Shown one piece after another: positions 35,975-49,625 of a DNA stretch of 64,000 bases (positions are counted from its first letter, which is position 1; each line of letters starts with the position of its first letter). Source of the stretch: Adenophora triphylla var. japonica (Eukaryota; Streptophyta; Magnoliopsida; Asterales; Campanulaceae); assembly GCA_022495995.1 (NCBI GenBank), contig JAFEMH010002493.1, forward strand, positions 273,428 to 337,427, in the 5' to 3' direction. The translations under genes were made by a program, and so were the position numbers. The notes below the pieces were generated by a model. That model worked only from the letters and a program-made list of their open reading frames with translations. It ran no database searches and was not told the DNA's origin.

Positions 35975-36560
35975 TGATGTCAAGTAAACGCAGCGGAACA
36001 AAACGAACAGAAAAGATTGAATAATTCCTCGTCAAAGGATCTTAAACAACCAAAATAACGAACAATTCAAAGGGAACGTTCGACCTCTTCGAATCCACGA
36101 ATAGGGTTTAACAAGCCAAATTGACTTCAAGGAATAACCTCAATTTTGCAAAGCAAAGTAATTCAATAATAAGAGTTCTACCCTAAACATAATGAAAACA
36201 AGTATTTATATGACCTAGGAAAGCAGGAAAACCTAATTAAAACGGAATTAAAAAAATACCCAAAATAACCCTACTTAAAAGTTTTGTAAACTGAAACAGA
36301 ATAAAATTCTCGGTCATAAACCCGTCTCGAGCGCGACCGCCCTCCTCACGAGCGCGGTCGCGCAACTACCCCGTGGCTTCTGCTCTGATTTTGTCAATCC
36401 AGCGTGGTCGCCCTTCCCTCGAGCGCGGTCGCGCACTTAGGCCGAGACAACGCCTTCGTCAATCCTTCCTCGAGCGCGGTCGCCCTTCTCTACTGCGCGG
36501 CCGCGCACATCGCCAGAATTTCGTGCTTGATCAGTTGGAATTGGAACTTGTGCTACATCA
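35975..36560 (-). repeat. 5' LTR of Ty3 element
   Basis: 586 bp, TGATGT...ACATCA. Minus-strand TATAAATA at 36203-36210. Differs from the 3' LTR at two positions by inspection. Followed by duplication TATAA. Confidence 0.94.
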
Positions 36561-36565
36561 TATAA

Positions 36566-38953
<2,388 letters not shown>

Positions 38954-38968
38954 CGACTCTTATACCAA
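38954..38968 (-). other. Primer-binding-site-like sequence
   Basis: Minus strand TTGGTATAAGAGTCG, two changes from TTGGTATCAGAGCCG, directly adjoining the LTR end at 38969. Confidence 0.6.
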
Positions 38969-39775
38969 TGAAAGACAAATAACAATTGTGGATACAATGA
39001 AATACCTTATTAGGGATTAGTCTGAATTGCATTTGCAGAAGACTTTCTGCTTTTGCTATGAACCCATGAATTTGTGTCTGAAATCACCAAGCTTCTCTCG
39101 TCAAGTCGATACCACAAAGTCGTACATCTAGTTATGATTTTACTCTTATCTTCAAGAGTGCGTCTGGGGAGAAACGCGTTTCTTGGAGAAACGGGCTTGT
39201 TATGTCGCACGACATAAGTAGCCAGTTTCTGGATATTCTTTACAAAGCTTCTGGATATCCAGAAGCTTTGAAATGGATATCCAGAAGCTTTGTAAAGGAT
39301 ATCCAGAAACCAAGTATTTTTTTCTGGATATCCTTTACAAAGCTTCTGGATATCCAGAAGCTTTGAAATGGATATCCAGAAGCTTTGTAAAGGATATCCA
39401 GAAAAAATATTTGGTTTCTGGATATCCTTTCCAAAGCTTCTGGATATCCTTTCCAAAGCTTCTGGCTATTGGCTAGGTATGTCGCACGACAAAACAAGCC
39501 CCGTTTCTCCATGGGCGACGGAGAAACGCGTTTCTCCCCAGATTTTGTGTATCTTCAAGGCTCTCGATGATAGCCTAAATATAGTAATTTGGCTGAGATT
39601 TATATTATACGTTAGTGTCTATATTTTAGTTTACAAAAGTCTGAAAAACATATAGTTAGATTAGATCATAGAGTTACTGTCTCATATGAATTGTATCTCA
39701 TAATCTTATCCACCAACTAGTTTTATCTCATATTTAAACGTATCATCGTGATACTAAAAGACTTAGATTCCAACA
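38969..39775 (-). repeat. LTR of a minus-strand copia-type element with internal palindrome
   Basis: About 807 bp. On the minus strand it starts TGTTGGAATCTAAGTC, a typical copia LTR start, and ends TTGTCTTTCA next to a primer-like site. About half of it is a giant inverted repeat (39165-39545). No second LTR seen, so the element is truncated or rearranged. Confidence 0.65.
39165..39545. repeat. 380-bp palindrome of nested short repeats
   Basis: Outer arms CTGGGGAGAAACGCGTTTCT and its inverse (39165, 39545); next arms around TATGTCGCACGACATA (39203-39218) and TATGTCGCACGACA (39478-39491); core (39228-39475) of repeated CTGGATATCCTTTACAAAGC and inverses such as TTTGTAAAGGATATCCAG. Frames here encode repeated Gly-Tyr-Pro/Ser-Phe-Trp strings and are artefacts. 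Confidence 0.92.
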
Positions 39776-40205
39776 TAAATAATATAACAAACAAAACTAG
39801 TAAAATGAAAATTTTGAGAAAATAAAGTCAAATGTGACACATGTGACGGGAGTAATTGATTATTCTTTTCCCCATACTACCTTTCCTTGTTGTTAACTTT
39901 CTAGTTATGTAGTACTTTTTCATTTAACAAAATTGACTCACTTTAATTTAATAACTAATTTAATAAAATTGTTGACCTTTAATTAATAAAAATATAATCA
40001 TACTAATAATACTAATAATGTAATTTTAATTTTTTTTTATTGAGTTTCCATAATAATATCATCAAAATAATTTATTAGACTAATCAAAACTTAATAAATA
40101 ATTAATCAATTTACCATTATAATTAAAAAGTGACCTTCATTGCTTTTATACGGGATTAGAATATACTATCCCATTCTGTCCCATTTGTATGGTGGGACGG
40201 GACAT
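39776..40205. other. AT-rich non-coding stretch
   Basis: No gene. 40158-40215 has dyad-like TCCCATTCTGTCCCAT / ATGGTGGGACGGGAC motifs next to the integrase remnant. Confidence 0.5.
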
Positions 40206-40225
40206 TCCGATGGGACGATCCCAAA

Positions 40226-40465
40226 TTGACGGCTGTAGTCTTGAGGAAGATTGAAGTGAATGGGCGTAAGGCCGAGAAAAACAAGCTGTCGTACAACTGG
40301 GAAGGTCCATACATTATCATAAGGGTAGTCAAGGAAGGGACCTACATGATAGGCAATCCTGGAGGAAGCGAGCTGAAACATCCTTGGCATGCTAGTCATT
40401 TAACTAAGTATTACTTTTCAAAGCCTTATTATGACGACATAAAAGTTGATGAAATTTCTATGTAA
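40226..40465 (+). pseudogene. Tat-type integrase C-terminal fragment
   Basis: About 75 codons to TAA 40465, with KLSYNWEGPYIIIRVVKEGTY and ELKHPWHASHLTKYY. This is the DNA-binding C-terminal module of Ty3/gypsy integrases of the Tat/Athila branch (relatives: WEGPY.I..V...GTY.L......PWN..HL..YY). Everything upstream of this module is missing; the DNA 5' of about 40215 is unrelated. The following 3' region carries tandem repeats and an antisense frame, as in Tat elements. Confidence 0.85.
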
Positions 40466-40545
40466 TAAGTTGCGTATTCAATAAAAAGAGCCTGCCCATT
40501 AAAAGTTCTACCAATGACTTTATCCCATGTTTTCTTGTATTAGCT

Positions 40546-40779
40546 CATATCCGACTCTTGCTCGATCTCGGTCCCTTAAAACAGATTCGACTAAAGCCTT
40601 AGTCAATCTCGTTCCTTAAACAGGTTCGACGAAAGCCTTAGTAAATCTCGTTCTATAAACAGGTTCAACTAAATCATTAGTCAATCTCGTTCTATAAATA
40701 GACTCGGCTAAAACCTTAGTCGGTGTCGTTAATTAAACATGTCAGACTAAAGTCATAGTCGATCTCGTTCTCCCACTGA
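40546..40779 (+). repeat. 39-bp tandem repeats in retrotransposon 3' region
   Basis: Units starting at 40585, 40624, 40663, 40702 and 40741, plus a partial one before, with consensus around TTCGACTAAAGCCTTAGTCA followed by ATCTCGTTCYTTAAACAG. Tandem subrepeats downstream of pol are known in Tat/Ogre elements and can seed satellite DNA. Confidence 0.88.
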
Positions 40780-41002
40780 TATGACAGTAAAATAAAAGCA
40801 CCTTGCCAAATAAAAGTTAGAAAATTCAGCTGGCATTCAAAAGTGGGTCACCCAAAAGTGGGCCAAGACCAAAATATTCAGATTCCTCCCAAACTGGGTT
40901 AAGGCATGATGACCAAATAAAGCATAAAAATTGTTTGGACTTGTTCATTACAAAGAAAATAAAGGATCTACTATATTGTTGCTAGTGTTGCTGCTGCGTG
41001 TC

Positions 41003-43353
41003 CTAAAAAACTTGGTCCTGGGTGACCTCCCTTTCCTCCTCTGCTTCGTTGGCCTCCATGAGCTCTTGGACAATAGTATTTAAGTTTCTTGGCTCGACAG
41101 CTGGAGCGACCCAGGGCTCAAGCCCATCTTCTGCATCCTGCTTTGCAATAAAAACTAGGTCATTAGAGTTGTAAGGGACTAGAAAGTGGCCAGTGCGGGC
41201 TAGGTCGTCATAGTGATCCTCACTAGCCCATTGAACCAGTTTGTCAGCACTCAATTCGACAGTTGGATCCAATATAGCTCGACGAGCCATATGTTGACGC
41301 CCTATATCATAGAAGTCCCAAGCTCGAGACATGATGATATTGCAGCATACATCACTAGCTTTAAATCTCTCTACGGCTGCTCTCTCCCTAGCTTGGCCTC
41401 CTCTTCCCACTTAACCCTACCTTGTGGTCCTCATCTAGCTTGAGCAACCTATTATTGCGATCTTGGACCAGTTGGGAGAGTTGTTCAACCTGTCCCTCCA
41501 ACTCAGCTTTACCTTGCCTGGTTTGGGCGACTTCATTCTTCAAGGCAACCTTAGTAGAAGTCCAACCATTTACCTGCTCCTGGAGGGGAGCCAACTGCTC
41601 CTTAGCTGCCTTCAAAGCAAGATAAGCTTCATCTCTCGCCTTCTCGGCGTTGAAGTGGGTCGTCTAAAGTGCTGAACACTGGGATTGGAGCTCTGCAACT
41701 TCTTTTTTAGCTTATCGGCTTCTTTGGCCTTCCTGTTATAGTTTGCATGGACTATCTTCTCTTTTTCCAGAGCATCCCTCCAACCGTACTTGGCCTGCTC
41801 GACCAGAGCTAGAGACTGCAAATTAAAGTTGAGTCGATCAAAATAAAGAACGGGAAAAGATAGAAAGAATACTCAAAAAGGGGTAAAGCAGTACCTCGGA
41901 GGCCACCAGACCTGAACAGTCTCTGAATTCCTAAGGAGTGAGCCCCTCCTCATCAAAAAGGGTGAGCAAATACCTATCGGCCGCCCACTAGATGATAATC
42001 TAGCCCCAGTCTCAGTTTAGGATACTTGCGACACAATGAATTCACCCTAGAGAGGGGAGGAACATCGCATTTTTCCACCAAGGCTTGTACCTCCTCGACA
42101 TTCCTGGGGGGAGCTTGAGTAGTAGGAGGGCCGAAAGTAGAGCCCGTCGGCCTAGTGGTGCCAGCCTCATCAAGTACCACCTCAACCCGAGACCTTTTTC
42201 GGATCCTGTTAAGGGCTAGGGTGCCATCTGAATCATCATGCTCCTCTGCCTCAGGCTCTAAGTCAGCAACATTAACTGGGCCCACCAGGTCCGCCAGCTC
42301 GCGCGGCAAGTCAAAGATCGATCTCTGCTCTACCTGCATATTGGTATCCCCCTCCGACCTATGGGTCTCCACTTGTACCTCAGGCTCAAAAGGTTGGATG
42401 GGCCCAGTCTCGTCAATAGGCCTTATACCCACTCCTTCTTTTGGGAGTAGGTTGTTCCTAGTAATGGCCTCGCTTTCCTAATAGCCCGGGCATTGGCTCG
42501 ACTATGGTCCTTGCAGTTTCTACGGTGATCCACCAAATCAACGATGCGGTCCATCTGTGCTTCTTGAGCTAGGGTAAGAACTGCACATACAAAAGAAAGA
42601 GGGTCAGTATAAAGAGGAGCCACCCCTCCGTCACCTCCCATCATCATCCCATCCTGGACATAATACTCCTTGCTCGACTCCATCATCATCAAGTGGCTAT
42701 TACAGCTCGAAACCTTGTCGGGCAATTTGGAGAAGAGATTTGGGGCCTTAGCTTTGATAGGGTTGTTTATCCCCCAGGTCAGGTCGTGTCATTGCCACCA
42801 CCTTGACATACATACATTGTTCATACCCAACGAACCGGCTCACCATGGCGAAGGCGACTAGCACCCTAACTCCATTGGCCCCAAGCTGCATCGGCGCAGA
42901 GGCCATACACTCTAGAAACTCGCAAATAAAGGGATCTAAGGGGAGTCAACCCTACCTCAAATTGCCTTAGTAGAATGCCACCCTAGTTGAACTAAGAGCC
43001 CAATGCGATCAAGATTGGGCTTTCCTCTGCCTCTCGGCGTAGTGGGTAAGCTGAAAGTGTACTCGGGGCACCTTGAAGTACTCATGGAGAATTCTAATAT
43101 AGGACTTTGCTGATTTTTTGCCGACTTGGGGTCTGGGGACCACGTAACCCCTCTCATTTCGGACGGCGACCAATGTGGAACAGAATTTGTCCACAATTCT
43201 ACCTGTGGAGGAGCTCGACGTCACACACTCTGACTGCTTCCTGCTTGTTGATCGTTGGCTGCCAAAATTCCTAAAGAAAGACATAATAAATAAGATCAAA
43301 TTATTCGAAATAGGTCCTTGTAATGATGAACCAGTACGAATATACTTGCTCAC
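41003..43353 (-). pseudogene. Antisense additional ORF of a Tat-clade element (multi-part, broken)
   Basis: A chain of minus-strand frames reads in order from 43353 to 41003: 43353-43009 (FFRNFGSQRSTSRKQ..., YVVPRPQVGKKSAKSYIRILHEYF), 42725-42423, 42432-41974 (acidic), 41821-41388 (Lys/Glu/Gln-rich coiled coil: LEKEKIVHANYNRKAKEADKL, KAAKEQLAPLQEQV) and 41410-41003 (RAWDFYDIGRQHMARRAI, EPWVAPAVEPRNLN). Frame breaks, or possible introns, separate them. Tat elements often carry an antisense ORF of unknown function between pol and the 3' LTR, which fits the position after the integrase end and tandem repeats. I recognise no enzymatic domain. Confidence 0.6.
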
Positions 43354-43715
43354 ATTTTTTTAAAAAACCATTTATTTTAGGACAAAAAATTTAATTCAAC
43401 TTGGGACGCTAGAGACTAGTCAAATGGCGGACACTTGATATCATACCGTGAAATTCTTTTCCTGAATTGATATAATGTGCTATTTTGACAAGCAAGCCCA
43501 AGAGGCCTAACAAATCCCTCAGCCCACGCTTCCAAAACAAAATTTCCAGAACTTTAAACCCTAAAGAGAACCCATAATTTAGGATTCAACTAGAGAGCAC
43601 CGCTAACACACACTAAATCTGAACGGTTGATATAGTTCGAATGTACCAGACACAAATCCTGAAAAAAACATCTAATATTCCTGATGAATTTGAAACTCCT
43701 GGCGTTAAATACTTA
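43354..43715. other. Non-coding stretch
   Basis: Possibly the promoter side of the antisense frame or Tat 3' sequence; nothing decisive seen. Confidence 0.4.
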
Positions 43716-45904
43716 GGCTCCGTAAATATTTTTGCCATTTTTCAGTGTTTGTTAAGCACCAAAAAATGGAGAAAATATTTTCTGAAAAATATTTTTCCCA
43801 CTTCTCTAAGTAAAGTAATTTACGAATTTTTTTTCAATTAAAACATTTTTCGAAAAATGTTAACACCCTCACCTGCACACACCTAACTTTTCATACACCC
43901 CCACACGTTACCCACCCCACATCAACCACCCTACCCAGTCCCCTCATAAAAATATTATTTATATTAAAGTTAGATTTTAGAATTCTCCCTTCCCTTCCCC
44001 CCTTAAAAAAATTTAATTATTTTAAATTTATTTTAACAACTCCTCCCCCACTCCACTCACCACCCCCTGTCACCCCACACTCCACCCAACCACCCGCCCC
44101 ACCCCCACCCCCCGGACAAGTAAAAAAAATGAATTATTTTAAATTTATTTTTAACAACTCCTTCCCCACTAGGGATGACAATTTTGAATCGAACCGTGGA
44201 TACCCGAACTGAACCGAACCGAAGTTGACGGTTATTAACTGGTTTGACTGGATATGAGGCGGGTAATGGGGAATAACCGAAATGAAAAAGTAGGGAACAG
44301 TTTGGTTTTGGTATTAGTATTACCCGACCCATTACCTGAACCGAATGTTACCTGAAATGCTTATAGTTTTCTTATTGTAATTTAGTGAATCTTTCTTTAT
44401 GTTTGGTGAATTGTGTCATACACAACTATTTAAATTTTTTTGAGCTCTTATGAATGTGATTATATATAGTTTAAGTAGAAAAATTATCCTTTATCAAAGT
44501 TAATTTTTGAGTTTTTTTTATCGCTAAAGTGCTTTAAAACAAAATATTTGTTTGACTAATTCCCCGCGGAAATTCCCCGATTAACTACTACCCGTGGGGA
44601 ATGGGTATGGTATGGAAAATTGATTACTCGCTGGGAAATGGGGCAATTATGGGGCACAAAATTGAATTGGGGAATGGGGGTGGTACGATGTATAACTGTC
44701 CCGAACTGCCCCCATTGCCATTCCTATTCTCTACTCCACCCACCACCCCCACCCAACCCCCCCCCCCACCCTACCCAATCGAGTAAAAAAGCCATTTTAA
44801 ATTTATTTTTAACAACTCCTCCCCCACTCCATTCAACACCCCCTGCCACCTGCCCCCACCCTCCACCCAACACACACCCCCCATCTAGTAAAAAAAAAAA
44901 AATCATTGTAAATTTAATTTAACAACTCCCCACCCCACTCCACTCACCACTCCCTCACCCCGTCCCACTCACCCCCCCTCGAGTCAATTTTTTTTTAATA
45001 ATTTTAATATTTTTTTAAAATGATTTTTTTTTACCCGAAGGGGGGGGGTGGGGGGTCGAGGGCAGGGGTGAGGTCGGGGGGCAGGGCAGGGGTGGGGTCA
45101 GGGGGTAAGGGGTGGTGGTGGTGAGTGGAGTGGGGAGTTATTAAAAATAAATTAAACATGAAAATTATTTTTATTAAACATATGAAAATATTTTTCGAAA
45201 AATATTTTTCTTACAAAGCAGTCGAAAACATGTTTATCTCATTTTTCGAAAAACATTTTCATTTTTCAAAAACTATTTTGCAGGAAATCATTTTCCGAAA
45301 ATTGTTTTAAGCTAAACATTTTAAATTTATTTTTAATAACTACTCTCCCAATCCACTCACCTTCTCCTGCCCCCCCACCCCCATCGTGTGAATTTTTTTT
45401 TTAATTTAACTACAAACTGTTTTTTGAAAAATGATTAATTTTTTTTTACCCAACGGGGGTGGGAGGTGTGGGTGTGGGTGGTGAGTGGAGTGGGGAAGGA
45501 GTTGTTAAAAATAAATTTAAAATGATTAATTTTTTTTTACTTAACGGGGGGTGAGGTGGGGTGAGGTGGCAGGGGATGGTGAGTGGATTGGGGGAGGAGT
45601 TGTTAAAAATAAATTTAAAAAGATTTTTGTTTACTCGACGGGAGGGGGGTGTGGGTGGCAGGGAGTGGTGATGGGGTTGGGGTGGTTGATGTGGGGTGGG
45701 TAACGTGGAGGTATGTGTGTGTGTGAGGGTGTTATCATTTTTCGAAAAATGTTTTACTTACGAAAAATTCGTAAATCAATTTACTTAGAAAAGTGAGAAA
45801 AATATTTTTCGAAAAATATTTTCCCAATTTTTCGATGCTAATCAAATACCAAAAAATAAAAAAAATATTTTCCAAAAAATATTTTTCCTCAAACAAACGA
45901 AGCC
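43716..45904. mobile_element. PIF/Harbinger-type foldback element
   Basis: 2189 bp flanked by TTA (43713-43715, 45905-45907), with ends GGCTCCG and CGAAGCC. Arms of about 250 bp (AAATATTTTTCGAAAAATG-type) are inverted, and inner units of about 100 bp (AACAACTCCTCCCCCACTCC then a poly-C/AT segment) point one way before about 45000 and the opposite way after it. The whole element can fold back. TTA target and GG(C) ends fit Tourist/Harbinger derivatives. No transposase. Confidence 0.78.
44170..44726. mobile_element. hAT-type MITE nested in the foldback element
   Basis: About 557 bp, ends TAGGGATGACAAT and the inverse of TAGGAATGGCAAT, flanked by a diverged 8-bp duplication TTCCCCAC / TTCTCTAC (44162-44169, 44727-44734). 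Subterminal GAACCG/ACCCG/GGGGAAT motifs. Non-coding. Confidence 0.7.
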
Positions 45905-46038
45905 TTAGTTGAGTTAACCCTTACTTTAATTTGTTCATGCTTAGCAACCCCGTCCAAGTTTAATATCTTTTCTTTAAATGGTCAATCTTTTGATAAGGAA
46001 CCCAAATTGACTCGTATTTCCATTTCTGTTTTGAATTA

Positions 46039-46336
46039 GTCTCTCCGTACAAGGAAATTCGTCACTTTTTATCTAAAATGGTGTCCCATTTGAAGCGTCA
46101 CTTTTTCTAAAATGGAAAAGTTTTATTAATATTCTATTATCCCACTAACTATTCCATCCACTCATTCTCTCTCCTAAAACACTATTATACTCACAACACT
46201 TTTTAAATTTACTATTTTCTCCGCTAATTCTCTCTTCTCTTTTCAAATTACACTTACAACATTTTTTCTTTCCACTTTTTTCCTTAATTTGCGTGCCGGA
46301 CCTAAAATGGTGAAGTATTTCTTGGGACGGAGGGAG
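46039..46336. mobile_element. Stowaway-type MITE (decayed left end)
   Basis: About 298 bp between TA dinucleotides. Right end TGGGACGGAGGGAG is canonical; left end GTCTCTCCGTACAAGG is mutated. AT-rich interior. Confidence 0.72.
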
Positions 46337-46353
46337 TATATCATTATAACATA

Positions 46354-46641
46354 CTCCCTCCTTCCCGTCCAAAAGAACAAAGTTTGTGCTTTGTACGGAA
46401 ATTAAGAAAAGTGATGTAGGAAAAAGAAAAAGTGTACTAGGGGAATAAATATTGTGAGTGGAAGGTGATGTAGGAAAGAAAATGAGGTAGGAAATAGTTA
46501 GTAGATATTTATTGTGAGAATATGACAAGTGTATCCCACAATAAAAAAGTAATAAAAAACTTTCAATTTTTAAATTGTGCCCTTCAAATGAAATGTTAAA
46601 AAAAAAATTTGTATCTTTTCAAACGGAACGAAAGAAAGAAG
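46354..46641. mobile_element. Stowaway-type MITE (decayed right end)
   Basis: About 288 bp starting CTCCCTCCTTCCCGTCC after TA and ending ACGGAACGAAAGAAAGAAG before TA. It lies 17 bp from the previous MITE. Confidence 0.72.
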
Positions 46642-46829
46642 TAAATGGTTTAGTTTCCCCCTAAACTTTTCAACCATGTCCGAGAAATTGTCACTTTATA
46701 TTCCTGCAACGCATCTTTGATTAATCTTTCAAATTCATAGCTTTTTCCACCTTGGAAATTGACTTCTCCTTTTAGGGTTTTACGTACTGCTTTTTTGGAT
46801 AGTCTTTTTTCACACCAGCCCTTTCTTCG
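46642..46829. other. Short non-coding gap
   Basis: Between a Stowaway MITE and a CACTA-like end; nothing recognised. Confidence 0.4.
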
Positions 46830-47230
46830 CTGCTACTAGAAATTGAATGATTACTAGCGAAAATATCCGTCGGTATATATGTAATTTCGTCGATAATATA
46901 AATTTGTTGACGGACACGATCCATCTGTAATTTTTCGTAGATAATACAGACGTAAATTTTCGTCGGGAATTTCGAAGGACGGTCCGTCGAAAAACACTAA
47001 TATATTGTCGAAAATTGTTCGTCGATAAAGGAAGCATGTCGGCCGATAACCAGCGTTATCCCGGAGAAATTACTGATGGAATAATCAGTCGGTAAATATA
47101 TCAGATTTCACCGACGGACATTTCCGTCGGTAATTAATGCATATTTTTCGATGGACTCTTCCGTCGGTAACGATATTATTTGTTTTTGAATTAAATTACC
47201 GACGGAACTGTCGTCGGTAAATTGTACAAA
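46830..47230. mobile_element. CACTA-type left terminal region
   Basis: Starts GCTACTAGAAATTG, a variant of CACTACTAGAAA, then dense ACCGACGGA / TCCGTCGGTAA motifs in both orientations. This is a subterminal array leading into a CACTA-associated gene on the minus strand. The first CA is mutated. Confidence 0.65.
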
Positions 47231-47395
47231 ATAAAAAAAAACATTGAATTATTTAGAAAGCCACCTGCAACCTCTTCAAATAACAAAATATCAACATTCA
47301 GATACAACTCGATTAAACATTCACCAAAAACATGAATAAAGAAATTCAACGTTCAACAAATTCTAAAAAATAACATAAAAACTACATAAATTTGA

Positions 47396-48570
47396 TTACA
47401 AGCCAAATAACCACCCACTTCGCCTACTAGTGTCACGACCACCATCCAAATCAAGGTATTGACCGACTGATGAGGTAGAGGCATTACCGCTAGTAGGTTG
47501 TTGTTGTTGCAAATTAATGGTTGCCATTACTTGTTGCATGCATTCATCAAACTGTCTTTGCGCAACTTCTCGCTCTTGGCGAAGACGTTCCTCAAATTTG
47601 CTTTCCAATTAGCGATATGAAACTTCTTGCTCTTGACGCTCAATATCCACTTGCTTTTGTACCTCTTTCTGAACCCGAGCATCGAATGTCTCTTGATCCA
47701 CATTTTGACAACTAGAAGAATAAAAGCATTGTTTAGTATGGCTGCTTAATGGCATATCAAAAAATCGAGCACCATGAGGTCCAAATCCAGGCAAGTGATC
47801 TCCCATTGGTTGCTTGTCTTCAAAGGACAATGGCCTTCTAAAGTTTTTCACGAAATGCGGGCCGCTCGGTGCTTTCAGGATCCATACTTCCTTCTTCAAT
47901 AGCCTCCTTGCGAGCACGCTTCTCATACTCTTCCTAACAAAAAAATAAAATTATCCAGTATGGTAGAAAACAATGTTTCTTTAACTAAATAATTTATAAT
48001 TTACTAAAAAAAAATACTATTAACACTTACATAAAGACCCTTGTAATAAGGGTTAATCCATTTTGACCCTGAGCTATCAGGAGACTCCGCAGTATGCGTA
48101 GCAATAAATACAGCAGCTGCATCAGCTTTATCTCCATATTTCTTTTTCTTAACATATAATAAAATTCAAAATTCAAAATTTCATCAAATAATAACAATAT
48201 ATGAATCAAATAGAGTACTGCTTAATTTACAAACAGAGAGTAAATTAAGTAAATTTATCATTCGGTGCCAAGTCTCGCTGAAGTTAATAGATCCTCCCAT
48301 GTGTACACTCCCCTGCCCTTCTTTTGAGTTCCTGTTAATCTTTACTATTTCTGAATTTTTCTGAAATTTCTCACTTCTTCAATGTGCTTCCCACTGCTCC
48401 GATACACTTGGCGTGCAATTAGCTGAAGGCAAACCATCCTTTAGCCACTTTTGTTTCATGTCAAATACTTTATCAATGTATTGCTTAGCAACTAATTTCT
48501 TGAAAGTCTTCTCTATCTGAATTTTTGAGAACCTGGGGCATGAATATTTGTGCTAGGAACTTTACAAAAA
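47396..48570 (-). pseudogene. CACTA-associated second protein (plant transposase, Ptta/En/Spm family)
   Basis: Minus-strand pieces read from 48570 to 47396: a segment with VRNFRKIQKNS and SVHMGGSINFSETWHRM; then DAAAVFIATHTAESPDSSGSKW ahead of an intron-like break near 48030-47930; EYEKRARKEAIEEGSMD; and a coiled-coil Gln-rich tail (FEERLRQEREVAQRQFDE, 47396-47608) ending at TAA. Order and motifs (RN...NR, GG, IATHT, E..R..QE coiled coil) match the TNPA-like accessory protein of CACTA elements, which binds subterminal repeats. Stops and frame changes (47609) indicate decay. Confidence 0.65.
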
Positions 48571-48697
48571 ATGGACATGATTTAGGGAGATAAATATACA
48601 CCACCTTAAAGAACTATTTCTGAATTACCAGAAATATTAAGTAATAACAACGATCGAAATTGACTACCAAGACAATATCTAAAGAATGAAGTGCTTT

Positions 48698-49625
48698 CAC
48701 TAGTACAGATTTTGGCTTAGAGCGCTTTTTTTTGGGCTTAGATAGCGCTTATAAGCGCTATCTAAGCTAGCGCTATGCAAGTTAAGAAAACGCTTGTATA
48801 AGCGCTATCTAAGCTCCCAAACTTAGATAGCGCTTTTAAAACCCCAGAAAATTGCAAGATGAGAGAGATCAAAAACCCCTAAAATTGATAAAAAAAAAAT
48901 TAGACCTAAATCAAACCCAAACAAATTTGAAGAAAATCAACAAAGAAGGGGAAGAGAATGGAGTAGAAGCAAAGGAAACGAAAACAGAAATTTACCAGAT
49001 TTCAAAAACGAAAACAAAAATTCACATAATTTACCAGATTTCTCAAAACCGTATGCGTGGGTCTCTTGACCTAAGCACATCTATTGCCACAGAGGTTCCT
49101 AGGGTTTGCGTGAGGCGATTAGACGGAGAACATAGAGACGGGATTGGTACGGATGGAGGCGAGAGGCTGCTACTGCGATGTCGCCGGAACAGCGGGCTAG
49201 GGATTTGTGTTTGATTACGAGGAGGAGGAAGGGAGAAGCGAGAGATACCTGGGTTGAGGAGACGTCTTCGTTAGGGAGGAGAGGATCGACATCGACGATG
49301 ACTTTAGCGGCAACGGGGTCGCCGGAAGGATTACTAGAGTCGACGACAACTTGTTCTTGTTCTTGTTGATGGCGGTCGGTGGTGTGGGTTCGCCGTCATG
49401 GGGTGTGTTCGTCGTCGATTTTCTCCGTCGTCTTAAGGAATGTGGAAGGGCGCTGAAGTTATGCCTAAAAATCAAAGAAAATAAATTAATAACCTCCTCT
49501 TATTATGCTTATGAAACGTTCACTTGTATAGCGCTTTGATTAAACGCTCTCTAAGATATTTTCAAGACAGCGCTTCTACAATTATGCTCATGAATAAAAC
49601 GAAGTTCTTCTAAAGTAGTACAGTA
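48698..49625. mobile_element. Non-autonomous CACTA-like element with GCGCT motifs (right end uncertain)
   Basis: Begins CACTAGTACAGATTTTGG, a CACTA-type end, then TTAGATAGCGCTTATAAGCG-type palindromes several times to 48835. Similar TATAGCGCTTTG/AGCGCTTCT motifs return at 49525-49575. The middle (48850-49480) has gene-like GC-rich DNA (for example GATGTCGCCGGAACAGCGG) but no recognisable protein. No clean inverse of the left end was found near 49600-49625. Confidence 0.5.

Larger units (their letters stand above)
30968..36560 (-). mobile_element. Complete, recent Ty3/gypsy chromovirus-like retrotransposon
   Basis: 5593 bp with two 586-bp LTRs, target duplication TATAA (30963-30967 and 36561-36565), an initiator-Met primer site and a purine tract. 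Between the LTRs I found two differences (about 31327/36331 and 31484/36488), implying a very recent insertion. One gag-pol gene on the minus strand is intact except for one frameshift near 33318. LTR ends TGATGT...ACATCA, the PFK/ND-type tail and coding that extends into the 3' LTR are reminiscent of CRM-type elements; that lineage call is tentative. Confidence 0.95.

Noticed and set aside
39010..39655. Minus and plus frames of 67-148 codons repeating SFWISRSFVKDIQK-like strings
   Set aside because: Both strands open because the LTR palindrome is repeated in multiples of three.
44601..44922. Pro-rich frames of 60-100 codons
   Set aside because: Translation of poly-C-rich foldback units.
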